A stretch of DNA of 64,000 bases from Apodospora peruviana (lineage: Eukaryota > Ascomycota > Sordariomycetes > Sordariales > Lasiosphaeriaceae). Numbering within the stretch: position 1 is the stretch's first letter; each line of letters begins with the position of its first letter. The stretch lies in contig JAUEDM010000002.1 of NCBI GenBank assembly GCA_033439685.1, positions 4,588,001-4,652,000 of the forward strand, given 5' to 3'. The notes beneath the pieces were generated by a model, which searched no databases, was not told the DNA's origin, and worked only from the letters and a program-made list of their open reading frames with translations. Of this stretch, positions 11,814-23,998 are shown in pieces. Both the position numbers and the translations under genes were made by a program.

Positions 11814-12527
11814 CTAGTAAAAGCCTTGCTTCTCCCTCAGAGCCTTACGCTCGGCCACACCTCTCTTAAAGCGCACCTCGGCCCGTCTCCTCTCACCGCC
11901 GTCAACCTTGTGTCCTCTCTTGTCCTCCCACATGCCTTCGGTTACCTTGATGCGGGAGCCGCCATTCTTCGTCGGTAAAGCGTAAGGCCCGACAATGGTG
12001 TGGATGCCCTGGACCTTGTAGCCATCTACTCTGGTGAGCTCCTCGCGCGGGAGCTGGTCGAGTTTCGTCCCCGCAGGAACGTTGACCACGTACCTCACGG
12101 GGGTGAGGGGGTCCTCGAGGTATTCATACACCTTCAACTCAGCCACCCCGTTGTCGACGTGTTTGAGGTCTCCGCCGATGCCGAACCGTCCCTCCCGGAA
12201 CTTCTGCCTCCATTGCAGGAGATACCGCCGTGTCCGTGGTGGCTCGACGCCCAGCTCGCGCAGTTGCTCGGATGTGAGAGAGAAAAGAGCCTCCCATGTC
12301 GGGAACTTGCTGGCGTGTTGTTTCAACCCCCGGCCTATCAGGGTGAGGAAGGTCTCAACGTCGGGTACGAAAGGAATCGGAGCTGGAACCGCCGGTAGTT
12401 GCCGTTGTGCGTTTTCATGTAGCCATCTCGTTTGCGCCCAGAGGTCGGGGGCCAGTCTTGTGATCGGGGTCGTGGTGCAGGGCCGGAACAGGAGCCCAAG
12501 GGCAGACGTTACTCGCGAGGTCTTCAT
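11814..12527 (-). CDS. FYV4: Mitochondrial small ribosomal subunit protein mS41 (Fyv4-like, IGR motif)
   Basis: A single-exon gene of 237 aa. The first 40 residues are rich in Arg, Ser and Thr with few acidic residues, consistent with a mitochondrial targeting peptide. The IGR-motif domain follows (about 57-115), with FLTLIGRG at 60-67 and a conserved block RRYLLQWRQKFREGRFG around 100-116. IGR-domain proteins of fungi are mS41, called Fyv4 in yeast, a protein of the mitoribosome small subunit. The C-terminal half (about 120-237) is basic and extends beyond the short yeast protein, as is usual for filamentous fungi. The gene is divergent from the SNF2-RING gene, with 674 bp between the two start codons. 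Confidence 0.85.
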   Translation of the reverse strand: MKTSRVTSALGLLFRPCTTTPITRLAPDLWAQTRWLHENAQRQLPAVPAPIPFVPDVETFLTLIGRGLKQHASKFPTWEALFSLTSEQLRELGVEPPRTRRYLLQWRQKFREGRFGIGGDLKHVDNGVAELKVYEYLEDPLTPVRYVVNVPAGTKLDQLPREELTRVDGYKVQGIHTIVGPYALPTKNGGSRIKVTEGMWEDKRGHKVDGGERRRAEVRFKRGVAERKALREKQGFY

Positions 12528-13201
12528 TCGTGCTAGCGACGGTGACAGTCAGTTTGTTGGCTCATCCTTCAATTGCAGGCGGTGACGGGCCAAGAAGAAG
12601 CATACCTATTGCATGGGTCTCACGAGTGGGTTTTGATCCAAGGTGGCCGGCATGACAGTGCCGAATTTCTCGTCAAATAGTTTGGCTTTCAGCGCGCCTT
12701 CTCGAAGTTACAGGTGTTTGAACTTTTTTCCAAACCGCGAAATTTCAGGAGCAGGGACCTCTCTCAGGTCTGAGCGCCCGTCGTTGAAAGCGTGCCAGGG
12801 CCGTCGTAGTCTCAAAACGAAACTCCCGTTATCTGCGAACCAATCACAGCTCATTGACCAGCCTGAACTTTGACTCCCGAGAGAGTGGGCTCTCCCCCGT
12901 CCGCCACTTTGACTTGCGAGGCTACCCTGGGGCCTGCAGCGGCTTATAAGTCCCTTCTGTTGGCATCCCACCCGCCCCCATTTGTCTTCCTTACATCCCC
13001 CTCGCCGTCTTCCCGCTCACACCAGCCTACCTACTTTTTGTTGGACGCCTAGGCAGTGACGGGGCCGATGCATCGCGTTTGAAGTCTTTATCTCCATTTT
13101 AACCACTCCAGTGAGCCCTTTTCATCCCTCCAGGACTTGATATCACTTCGACTTGTCGGTTTGACTTCAAACGTCACAAAGCATCGACACGAGCATTCAA
13201 G
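12528..13201. promoter_or_regulatory. Divergent intergenic promoter region (mS41 / SNF2-RING)
   Basis: 674 bp between two start codons pointing away from each other, so it must hold both promoters. It is pyrimidine-rich on the plus strand before 13202. No individual element is assigned. Confidence 0.5.
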
Positions 13202-16200
13202 ATGCCTCGGTCAAAGGTATCCAGCCGCAGGCCAAAGCCAGTCACCACGAGTGGAACAGATGTCGAGAACTTGGCCGCTCTTGTGGAACTTGTTCGATCT
13301 ATCCCGCCGGCAGTCGATATCAGTATGGGGGACGAAAATGAAGACTCCGGGGAGCCGCCAGCCAAGCGTGCTAAAACTGGTGAGCACCGGAGCGCGATAT
13401 GTATCGCCCGAGAGCGTTTGAAGCTTCCTGTACGCGAGGCAGCTTTGACTTCGGATAATATCACTGTCACGCGCCGAGACGTTGGAAAGGTTCTCGGATT
13501 ACACCTAGAGAAACCGCGGCAAGGAATTGACTGGAACCTGTTGCTATTCTCGCTTGCCAAATCCCGGACTGGTCCTGGTTTCCGGATGCCGTTTACGATC
13601 CCTGATAATGAGCTCTCATCCAGGCAGATTTCTGCGCTTCGTATCGCTGATTGGCACAACTCTACTCCGAAACGCGAGGGCTGTATTTGGGCTACTACTG
13701 ACGTTATCATTCGGCAAGAGGGCACGGCTGTTGAGTGGACACTTGAATTCAACATTTGGTGGAATGAGAGCCGCAGCGTATGGGGAATTGATCAAACCGG
13801 CTCGCAGCCGACTCTTCGAAAAGACGCTCTCAAAGTCTGGTACCCAGGCTTGGTCTTGCAGGACTTACCACTATCATGGTCCCCGCAAGACTTTTATGAA
13901 GCTGCGCATGTTCCCGAGAGGGATAGTATGGATCCAGAGCTATCCGCCATGGAAATTCCTGAGCTACAAGCTAGGCTTTATCCATTTCAGCGCCGGGCTG
14001 TACAGTGGCTTCTGGAGCGGGAAGGTGTGCGATGGTGCCGTACGTTGTCTGATGGCCAGTCTGGGGTCCAACCTTATGAGCCAGCTCGCCCCTCAGAGCT
14101 GCCCATTTCTTTCGTTAAAGTCACAGATACTCATGGCGAGCCGTTTTACTTGAGTTCATTATTCGGAATCGCTACGCGAGATATATCGCCATTCCTTCAT
14201 GCACAGAGCTTGCGGGGCGGCGTTCTTGCAGAGGAGATGGGGTTGGGCAAGACCATAGAAGTCATTTCTCTCATACTCCTACACAGACGATTAGAACAAC
14301 CGACGACCATATTGGACTCTTATCTTGGGCAGCAGGTTCTCACGACATCGGCGACCTTGATTATTACACCCTCCACGCTCTTGGATCAATGGCTTTCTGA
14401 GCTCGATAGGCATGCTCCAGCACTTCGAGTTCTGTATTACCCTGGGCTGAAAAAGGCAACCAAAACGAAAGACGAGGAAGTGGCCTTAGTCAAGCGCATG
14501 GCGCAACAAGATGTTGTGATCACGACTTATGAAACCCTCCGTTCGGAGATCTGGCTTGCAACCGAAGCGCCACAGCGGTCCATGAGGGGCGAGAAACAAT
14601 ATGAACGGCCCAAATCGCCGCTTGTCCAGCTTTCATGGTGGCGGGTGTGCATCGATGAAGCCCAGATGGTAGAGAATTGGACTAGCAACGCTGCAATATT
14701 AGCCAGACGAATTCCGCGTGTTAACGCTTGGGGTATCACAGGGACTCCGGTCAAGGATAACATACAGAAAGATCTTCGCGGTCTTCTGACATTTCTCCGC
14801 TTCGAGCCGTACGCATCAGACGCGAAGGTTTGGAAGACGTTTACCACACTGGACAAAGAGTCATTTAGGCGCCTTTTCAATGCGATATCGATGCGTCACA
14901 CAAAGAGCCGTGTCAGGAGCGAAATCGCCATTCCGCCCCAGAGACGCTACGTAATTACGATGCCCTTCACCGCAGTTGAAGAGCAACACTATCAGAACTT
15001 GTTTCAGGAGTTGGTGGCAACTTGCGGTCTGGATATCTACGGTAACCCGGTGCATGATGACTGGGATACCGAAGATCCTGCCGTGATGTCTGCCATGCGA
15101 GTTGCGCTGGATCGCCTCCGGCAGACGGCTTTACATCCTGAGGTTGGGAATCGGAATCGCCGAGCGTTGGGGCAGAAAATCGGTCCCATGCGGACGGTGG
15201 CCGAAGTATTGGATGCTATGCTCGAGCAAAGCGACTCGGCAATGAGAACTGACCAACGCAACCTCCTTTTGCTGAGGTTAACGCGAGGTCAGATCTTGGC
15301 GGTCCAGAAGAGGATAAACGAGGCGCTCACGCTGTGGGAGGAAGTGCGAGCAGCGAGTACAAATCTGGTGCTTGAATGCCGTAAGCAACTGGATATTGAG
15401 TTAAAGGAAGCCCGCAGCAATGGATCGACAGCCGATCGACAACGGCAGGGCGACGATACTAACATCGATGATGATCGTGAGGACGTGGTCTCCCCTCGTA
15501 TCGGAGAGGCCCGTCGCAGGCTACGCTCTGCGCTTGAAACTCAACACAGAGCAGTGTTCTTTTGCGCAAATGCTTACTTTTCCATTAAATCAGACGAAGA
15601 GGTTACGGAGCCCGACTCTGAAGAGTTTAAGCGGCTGGAAAGGTTGGAAGTAGAAAACTACGATCTGGCAAAGACCATCAGGAAAGAAATTCTCCAAGAG
15701 GTGAGTCCAGACTTCCATGTCTAAGCGATCCATACACCCCATCCACGCTTTTTGTCCTAGAGAGTTCAAAGCTAACACGCCTCTAGAGTCATGGTAAAGC
15801 TAAGAAATTGATGGACCGCCTCGCGGCTTCTGCCGACCAACAGCTTTTTGCCGTCATCCCGGACTCTACATTCGCTACCCCCAATGGGATAGAAAGCCGA
15901 AAGATCGTCGATGCCCTTGAAGAGATCGGTAGTGCTTTGGATGAACAAGCCAACCAGCTTGATAACTGGAGGGAACATGTCATCCAGCTACTACTAAAGC
16001 CATTAGTTGATGAAGATAATGATGAAATTACCGGTGAAGAGTACGATGAATCGACCAAGCTTCAAGATGAAATATTGGTATTTCTTCAGGTTCTTCGAGC
16101 TGCTGTTGCTGACAGGCAGGCGACTATAACTGGGCAAAAGAACGGTCTGGTTGACCATGAAACCAAAGTGGCAATTCGGATGGCGCTCAACGGAGAGGGG

Positions 16201-17773
16201 CCGTCTCCCGAGAAACTTCTACAGCTCTTCAAGATCAGCGACGCCATTGCGCCGCCTTTTGCCGAAGCAAATCCCCTCAGCTCACTGAAAGGCGTAGTAT
16301 CAGAACTACGCGGTCTGTCCGTTAAACTACGACATGAAGCCGTGACTGGCAACGCCAGAGCGGTTGCGGAGCTCGCTGTCGTCTCGAATCTGCTGAAGCT
16401 AACGCAGTCCCAACAGACGGCCCAGGCAAAGGCTGCCAATACGATGGAACAGGAAGTCGAGCGCTTCACAGACACTTTAAACGCTCGACTTGATTTCTAC
16501 CGACAGCTCCAGGCGGTGTCGGACATGGTTGCAGAATATGATGGTTCAGTGGACCCGTCAGCAACTTTGAAGCAAGAGGAGGCATTGCAGACTAAAGTGG
16601 CTACCGCTGAAGCCAAGCACCGTTACTGTAAGTATTTTCTCGTCCTGAAGAGTGAGATAACCATGTCATATAATCTCGCTAACGCTTTGAATAGTGCTTC
16701 ATTTGAAGGAGGCAGACTCTGTCTCGGATGAGCAGAGAATATGCATCATTTGCCAGTCACAATTCTCCATCGGTGTTCTGACGGTCTGTGGTCACCAGTT
16801 CTGCAAAGAGTGCATCACGCTCTGGTTTCGAGCACATCACAACTGCCCAATGTGCAAGAGACGGCTTCACCGGTCAAACCTCCACGATATCACCTTCAAA
16901 CCACAGGAGCTCAAGATTCATTCAGAAACAGCTCCTGGGGGCGGTGATAACTCACAACACTTACAAAACTCGCCCACCAAGAAAACATCTACCATCTACG
17001 CTGAATTCAATCCCGAAAAGCTTGCAGAGATCAAGAATATCGACCTCGGTGGGCCTTGTTTTACCACCAAGGTGGACACGCTGATCCGGCATCTTCTCTG
17101 GTTGAGGGAATCGGACCCTGGTGCGAAATCGATCATATTTTCGCAGTACAAGGAGTTCCTTGATGTACTCGTCCTTGCATTCGAACGCTATCGCATCGGT
17201 TTCGCTTCATTTGACAAGGCGCATGGGGTGACCCATTTCAGAGATGACCCCGGCACGGAGGTCTTTCTCCTTCACGCAAGAGCACACGCTAGCGGACTGA
17301 ATCTGGTCAATGCCAGTCATGTGTTTCTGTGCGAGCCGCTGGTGAACACGGCTCTGGAGCTCCAAGCGATTGCCCGCGTTGACCGCATTGGCCAGCAGCA
17401 TGAGACCACCGTGTGGCTTTACATTGTGGACGGCACCGTCGAGGAGTCGATCTACAACCTCTCGGTCCAGAGAAGATTGGAGCACATGGGGCGAAATCTG
17501 AACGGCAAGTCCAAGGAGTCGACGCCCGAATTGCTGGACGCGAGCTTGGATGCGGCCAATTCACTCGAGATGCAGCAAGCGCAGTTGACCAAGTTGATGG
17601 GGAAGAACGGGATTTCGGGAGAGGCGGTCGATAAGAAGGATTTATGGAGCTGTTTGTTTGGACATAATAGGACCAATGCGCAAACTGCGGCTGAGGAGAG
17701 GATGTTGGCGAGTAACCCTGTCACGAGGGGATTTTTAGCTGCTGAGGCGGCGGAGGCGAGACGGACGGAGTAA
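13202..17773 (+). CDS. SNF2-family ATPase with RING finger (SHPRH/Irc20-type ubiquitin ligase)
   Basis: Three exons: 13202-15700, 15787-16627 and 16695-17773; the product is 1472 aa. The order of domains is that of SHPRH and yeast Irc20: a split SNF2 helicase core with a RING finger inserted before the second lobe. Visible motifs are Walker A in AEEMGLGKT (about 343-350), the DEAQ box in CIDEAQMVEN (about 483), a C3HC4 RING starting CIICQSQF (about 1128-1170, with CGHQFCKECI and CPMCKR), motif IV SIIFSQYKEF (about 1258) and motif VI AIARVDRIGQ (about 1340). The protein probably couples chromatin or DNA translocation to ubiquitin transfer in the nucleus during DNA repair or damage tolerance, as known for the family. 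Introns are 86 and 67 nt; both keep phase. The long segment 700-1110 between the helicase lobes is coiled-coil-like. Confidence 0.92.
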
Positions 17774-18251
17774 GGATAGGCTTAATAGGAGAGTGAATAT
17801 TGCAGCGGAATAGGAGCAAGCAAGTTTTATGGATAAAGCGATGTTCAGGTCAAGAGAAAAAAACAGTTGATACCTTGGTTGATGAATGAATGATAATGAT
17901 GCTGATGACCCGAGTAATCCCTTTTCTCACCGTCTTCATGCAGCAACCTGACGGCTGACATCGGCTGGGTTGAATGTGCCAAATTGATTGGGCCGTTCGC
18001 TGTGGGTGAGATCCCTTAAATTTAGACCTGTAAGTGGGCCAAAGCTTACCAAGGTTGTGCCTGGAATCTCCGATCTGACAGCCCGGGACCGCCGCCGCTA
18101 CGGACAATAACCAACTGCCATCACCACCTGAAGGAAGCTAGCTACCTTTTACCTCACAACTTATCTCGGGTTGGCACACCGCAAATTGTGATTGTGTTGC
18201 CATGACACGACGACCCCTCGGCTAGCCGTACAACACCGCACACACACGACG
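17774..18251. other. Intergenic region before recyclin-1
   Basis: 478 bp holding the 3' end of the SNF2-RING gene and the promoter of the next gene on the same strand. No further feature seen. Confidence 0.5.
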
Positions 18252-21200
18252 ATGTCGAACTTCAAGAGGGCACCGACTGGCGGCGTCGGCGGCTCGTCGC
18301 CGGTGGCCAACAGTATCCTCAAGACGCTCCAACAGACCGAGATGATTATCACCAAGCCGGTGTTACCAGCCGGTATGTCATGACCCCCTTCTTCCCTTGT
18401 CTAGATTCAGCGTGAGTAACTAATTGATTTCGGCTGCCTACAGAAATCATCGTCGCCATCCTCGACTACCTCCCCGTGCCGGACCTGATGCGCTTCGCCC
18501 GTACGTCGCGCCGCATGCGCGAGATGGTGTACGACGACACGCGCTGGGTCGCCCGGCTGCGGAGCATGGGCTGCTGGGACGAGGCGGAGGCGCGCAGGCG
18601 GTTTGAGGACGCAATGCGCAGGCGGAGGGAGCTGACCGAGCGGGCTAGTATCGCTGCTGCTGCTGTGACTACTGGAGGAGGCGTTGTTTCAACCACCATA
18701 AGTCCGATTTCTCCTCGGCACAGACAACAACAACAACCTACTACAAGTACCACGCTGTTTGATGCGGCGGTGGAGGAGGAAAGGAGACAGCAGCAGCAGC
18801 AGCGAGGGTTAACCGAGGTCCGGGATGGATTCGAGACTATGAAGGTTGGGGGGCCTGTGCCGACTAAGGACCCATCGCAGGACCCGGAGGCGCTTCTGCA
18901 GGTTATCAAAGGCATCAAGAGCATCCGCGGGTACGCGAGGCAAGAATACGGCAAGATCTATGGTGCCTTGGCCCCATTCTATTTCGATCTGGTCAAGGCA
19001 CGCAGCCACACGGATCCGGCCGTCTTCCAGGTGTTTCGTGATCCGGAACGCCAGGCGCAGATGCTGGCGAACCTGCGGACGTTTTCCAGGAGCGATTGGG
19101 CGCAGGGGTGGCAGCAGCGGGAGGAGAAGCTGGCGACCATGACGGCCATCTTTGAAAATGCGGTTCTGAGGGAGTTTGAGCAAGGGTACGAGTTCTGGGA
19201 CGTGGACGGGCGCATGAAGAAGTACGCGCACGTGTTGGAGACGCTGAGTGATCAGGGTCATGGTCATAGTCATGGTCATAGTGGCGGGGGAGGAGGTGGT
19301 AATAGAAATGCCGCCGTGGAGCTGTTTATCCAGAAGCACCCGCTGTTTTCGGACAAAGAGGTGCTGGCGAACTCAATGGACTGCATCAACCAGGCACCGG
19401 CGGACGGAATTGCGCTGGATCCATCGAGGCGGTTTTTCGATGTGCTGTTTGCGAAGGTTAACGCGCAGGCCGAGATTATCGAGCGCATCTTCCCGAAGCC
19501 GGGCCCGGTGTTTTGGACTTTTATGGGAAAGGTCAGAGAGGATATCATCATGGAGTATGTGATGCCGCTATTTGACGAGACGCATGAGCGGAGCATCCCG
19601 GCGTATCTGAAGGCGGTCTCGGGCTTGTTTGAGCAGACGTTGAACTTCTTCCGGACGCTGACGCCGCCCAAGGGGACCACGCCGGTGGAACTGGAGGCCA
19701 TGGCCAAGGAGGCGGCGCTCAAGATCTTTGAGCCGCATCTTGATTTGTATCTGCAGGACGAGCTGGACTACTTCACGCGCGAAGCGGAGCGGGAGGTGGG
19801 CGAGTGGGAGAAGAAGCTGTCTGCGCAAGACGCCAGCGTCGAGTCGTTCTACATGGCCAACTTCAATAACCGGCAGGCGGACAAGAAGGACTTTTTGACG
19901 TCGTTTAAGAAGGTTGTGATGATGCCGGTGACGGTCTTGCCTACGAGTTTGGGTTTGCCAATAGGATCGCCTTTTGCGAGTTCGTCGACGAAATCGAGCA
20001 CTGCGAACACGAACACGAATGGATTGCAGCCAAGTGCGACGACAACGCCTCAGCCTTCGAGGCCACACTCGCCTAGCGTCACTGAGACGTCTATTAAAAG
20101 ATCAGGCAGCCCACTGCCGGGGAAGGCGCCGACGGACGAGTTGGCGGCCAAGGCGGCGCTGATGACGTCCAGGCTTGAGGGGATCAAATCGTTGTTCAGC
20201 ATCGAAGTGGCGCTCAGCCTTGTACACAGCGCCAAGGCCAGCCTTGGGCGTGTTGCTGTCTTTATCCAGCTCGGCGGCCAGGCTGGCGGGGAGGCGCGCG
20301 AGCAGTGCGAGAACATCTTTGTCGCTCTGTTGCGCATCTTAGGCAACGGCCACGTCAAGCCTGGCTTCGACAAGGCGGTCGCCCACCTCTCACAGTACAA
20401 CCCGCGCGAGGTCAGCCAGCACGACAAGGGCGGCGTCGCGCCGCTGGTCACCTTCATCGAGCTCGTCAACGTCGGCGACTTGATCTCACAGATGATTGAC
20501 GTGTTCTACGAGCAGCAGCTCGCGGGCCCCAAGATTGCCGACCGGAACGACTTTCTGGACCCGGCGGGTTTGGCCAAGAAGAAATTCGAACAGATGCTCG
20601 ACGAGAGCGTCGCCGCTGGCCTTAACAAGGGCATCGATGTGCTCATGGACGAGGTCGAATACGTCTGCGCTACGACGCAGCTGCCGACGGACTATAACCC
20701 AGGTTCGGGAGGAACCAACTTCGCAGCAGATGATAAATCTAGCAGCATTGGAAGTGGACCTACATCCCCCATGCCACCAGCAATGATGGTGTCAGACATG
20801 GACATCGGCCCTACGGCGACCGCGCAGCGGATACGGGACCTCGTCGCGTCGCACACGAGCATGCTGACGGGCAGCACGGACAAGTCGATGCTGGACGTGT
20901 TCAACGGCGAGGTCGGCCTGCGGCTGTTCACCGCGGTCTGCAAGCACCTCAAGCGGCAGCGGATCAGCAACGCGGGCGCCATCAAGCTGATCGCCGACAT
21001 GAATCTGTATTTCGAGTACATCCGCACGCTCAAGAACCAGGACCTGCTGGCGTACTTTCGTGCTCTGAGGGAGCTGAGCCAGATTTATCTGATCGATTCG
21101 AAGCACGCCAAGGAGATGGCGACCATCATTGCGGACGGGGACAGGTTTGGTGGTATTTTTAGGGCCGAGGAGGTATATGAGTATGCTGAGCGGAGGGCGG

Positions 21201-21265
21201 ACTGGTATATTGTCCGCCGGGATGTGGAGAGGGCTATGTACGGGCTGGAGTGCAGTATAATGTGA
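18252..21265 (+). CDS. RCY1: Recyclin-1 (F-box, Sec10-like endosomal recycling protein)
   Basis: Two exons, 18252-18372 and 18444-21265, giving 980 aa. The 71-nt intron falls just before the F-box: spliced, residues 41-80 read EIIVAILDYLPVPDLMRFAR and continue as a canonical F-box. A variable Gln/Ser-rich spacer (about 90-160) follows, then a long helical Sec10-like region (about 170-975). The last four residues are CSIM, a CaaX box suited to prenylation; yeast Rcy1 also ends in a CaaX box. Rcy1/Pof6 works in recycling from endosomes and in late steps of polarised growth and cell separation, binding Skp1 through the F-box. A His-Gly-Ser-Gly run near 260-280 and a Thr/Ser/Pro-rich insertion at about 500-560 are low-complexity additions. 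Confidence 0.92.
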
Positions 21266-21775
21266 CGGAGGACATTATTTATGTATGGTATGGTTATTAT
21301 GAGTGCATAACCGGTATTTTTTTAATACGACTGAGACCAAGGTTGGCCCATCCATTATTCTAGAGGATTGAGAGAGCATGATGATATTTAAGTAGGATTA
21401 GATGATATGAATGCCCGATGATTTTGAAAGTTCGGAACTTGAGTATTACAGATGTTTTCTGAGAGCATCATACATATAACGCACGACATAGGTATTCATG
21501 TACAGAGCAAGCATTTTGATAATCTTTTTATTGTGTCGACTTGATAGATGCCTCGCTCTATCTATCTTGATCTCTCTATCTACTCATCCAACACAACGCC
21601 TCCCTTTTGTTTATTGTAAATATCCACGGATAGATATCCGTCCGCTCTCTCACACCACTGTATTTAGAGAACGCACCTTGAGAAGATCCCCCCAAACCGA
21701 AACGCCTGACCAAACAGCCCAACCTCTGTTTCGTCGCAAAGTCCACTTTTGCTTTATATTAAGGAAACCAAGTCT
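21266..21775. other. Convergent 3' flank (recyclin-1 / CDK7)
   Basis: 510 bp between two stop codons facing each other. AT-rich sequence of 3' UTR type; nothing else seen. Confidence 0.5.
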
Positions 21776-23059
21776 CTACTTCTTAGCAGCACCGAAGTCC
21801 AATTTCCTCGCCACTTTCGCCCCGCGCGGGCCTTCATCGTCCGCAACCACGCCCGGCCGCCTCTTCAAGTCAGCAGCAGCCTTGACCTCGGCACCACCCC
21901 CGGATTTCCTAGGCAGATCCTCCTTCCTCGTCGGCTTGGGGTCGGTGCGCCACCACCTGTGCTCCAGCATCTGGCGCGCCGTGATCCTATTCTTGGGATC
22001 CAAGATCATCGTCTTGACCAACAAGTCGACGCCCTCAGACCCCACGGCGCCGAAGCGCCCCATGTACGCCTCTTTCCCTAGCACAGGCACAACGTCACTC
22101 GGGACGGTGTACTCCTTGAGCAGCGTCACGCCGGGCCAGTTTTCTTCGGTTGGCGTGCCGATGTGCCTGCATATGAGCGCGATCTGCTCGACCTCCGAGT
22201 CTCCGGGCAGAAAAGCGTTTCTGATAATAAGCTCGGCGAAAACGCAGCCGACGGACCAGATGTCGACGGCGCCGGAATAGTGGCGCGCGCCGAAGAGGAG
22301 CTCGGGTGGTCGGTACCACCGCGTGATCACGTTGGAAGTCATCTTGTGGCCCGGGTCGGCGAAGCTGCGCGCCAGACCGAAATCGGCGAGCTTGACCTCG
22401 CCGTCGGCGGCGATTAGCAGGTTGTTAGGCTTGATGTCGCGGTGGAGGACGAAGTTGTCGTGACAAAAAAAGACGGCGCGCGTGAGCATGCCCATCCAGG
22501 CCTTGATGTCGGCGGCGCCGTAGCTTACCGAGTCGACGTTGCGGATGAGCATCTCGAGGTCGCCGAGGGGCAGGTATTCTAGGACGAGGTTGAGGTTCTG
22601 GTCCTTTGACGAAAAGACGGATAACAGGGAGATGATGTTGGGGTGGTGCAGTTCCATCAGGTATTTGAGTTCGCGGACGGCGTCGGGCGCCAGGCCGTCT
22701 TGGTATTCTTTCTGGACTTTGATCTTCTTTATGGCGACCAGGACGGAGGGGTCGGACCGCGAGTGGCCGAGGTAGACGTTGGCGTAGGTGCCTTCGCCGA
22801 GTTTTCGCCCTTTGACGTATTTGCGCTTTTCGTCCTCGTTCATCTGCTCGAGGTTGTCGAGCGTCGCGGGCGGTTGCGGATGCGGCGCGGAGGAGCGGCC
22901 ACCGGCTCCAGCTCCAGGGAGGAGGGGAGTGCCATTTGATGGCGGGTTCACCGACGGTTGGCGTCTGAAGGGGGATTGTTGCGATGGGATGCGGTGGTGT
23001 TGGTGTTGTTGCTGCTGGAGGACGTCGTTCGGGTACGCGACGAGAGGAGAGGCCCCCAT
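21776..23059 (-). CDS. KIN28: CDK7/Kin28-type cyclin-dependent kinase (TFIIH kinase)
   Basis: A single-exon gene of 427 aa from the ATG at 23059 (context AACCATGGGG). An in-frame ATG at 23119 would add 20 residues but has no better context. The kinase core starts at about 81 after a Gln/Pro-rich N terminus. It has the P-loop GEGTYANV (88-95), the catalytic Lys in VAIKK (about 110), the cyclin-binding helix DAVREL in place of PSTAIRE, the catalytic loop HRDIKPNN (206-213), DFG (226-228), and a T-loop ending ITRWYRPPELLFGARHYSGA. The NN after HRDIKP and the GARHYSGA segment match CDK7/Kin28/Mcs6 rather than cell-cycle CDK1. The enzyme phosphorylates the RNA polymerase II C-terminal domain within TFIIH; the T-loop Thr is at about 241. 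The C-terminal tail is basic. Confidence 0.92.
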   Translation of the reverse strand: MGASPLVAYPNDVLQQQQHQHHRIPSQQSPFRRQPSVNPPSNGTPLLPGAGAGGRSSAPHPQPPATLDNLEQMNEDEKRKYVKGRKLGEGTYANVYLGHSRSDPSVLVAIKKIKVQKEYQDGLAPDAVRELKYLMELHHPNIISLLSVFSSKDQNLNLVLEYLPLGDLEMLIRNVDSVSYGAADIKAWMGMLTRAVFFCHDNFVLHRDIKPNNLLIAADGEVKLADFGLARSFADPGHKMTSNVITRWYRPPELLFGARHYSGAVDIWSVGCVFAELIIRNAFLPGDSEVEQIALICRHIGTPTEENWPGVTLLKEYTVPSDVVPVLGKEAYMGRFGAVGSEGVDLLVKTMILDPKNRITARQMLEHRWWRTDPKPTRKEDLPRKSGGGAEVKAAADLKRRPGVVADDEGPRGAKVARKLDFGAAKK

Positions 23060-23998
23060 GGTTGCTGGCTGTGTTGGGTGAGAGCAGCCAGAAGGAGCAG
23101 ATGACCCGACTTCACACAAGAATTGGTTTGGTATTTTTGGTTGGTCTTTGTTTGGGGTCAGCCTTGCAGTTTGTGGGAGGTCCAGTTCATTGTTTGGTCT
23201 TCAGCCTTGTTGCTGAGCTGAGGAGCTCTCTGGTGGTTGTGGTCGATCGGGCGTCGGACCCAAAAGTTAGCGAGACCCCGTAACGCCGTCCCCGCGCTGC
23301 ATTGAACAGGGTTTATCCACGGCTGCGCCACTATGTCAGCTACGAATTAGCGCTCCCGCTGTTGTTTCCAGGGGCCCACCTTGGCGAGAGTTGACGTCAC
23401 CTGTTGATTACCCCGGACTGCCGGAGACTTGCGGGACACTTGCAGTGATCTGGGTGCGCGATCATGACATCGACGACAACGGGCCCGCTGTTTTATTTCA
23501 ACATTTAGTCGTTCCGCGGCCAACTGCTCTGGTTGAGTTGATGTCGATTGACCCGCAATGCATGGTAATACGTAACAAGCAGTGGCTCATGCTGCTTATA
23601 CCTCGCCCGCTCTTTTCTCTTGGGTCTGTTCTAGTCAAATATTATTTACCGACGTACGACGGCGTCTTTTTCGTGTGAAGGAATCACCATCTGAAAGGCT
23701 GTCAAACGGCGGGAGACAGGCGACACGCGACACAACGCCGAACTAGGCCAGTGAAATTGCGTCCAGGCTAGATCAGATCGAGTCGTGGGCTGCTGCATCG
23801 TCCAATCTTGTTACTCCAACACTGCTGTTGTCTGTGGTGCAGTGTACCCAGTCCACAGGGCACCGTTGGCCCTCATCTGAACTTGCACTCGGCAACCGTT
23901 CCTGCATCTCTCCTCTTCCTCTGAGACAACACAACTCAGAGAGCCAAACTACAGAAGACTGCCTTTCAACTAGCGCATACCAAAACATTTGCGACAAA
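23060..23998. promoter_or_regulatory. Divergent promoter region (CDK7 / Sfk1-like)
   Basis: 939 bp between divergent start codons. No gene; small ORFs are not supported. Individual promoter elements cannot be assigned from sequence alone. Confidence 0.45.
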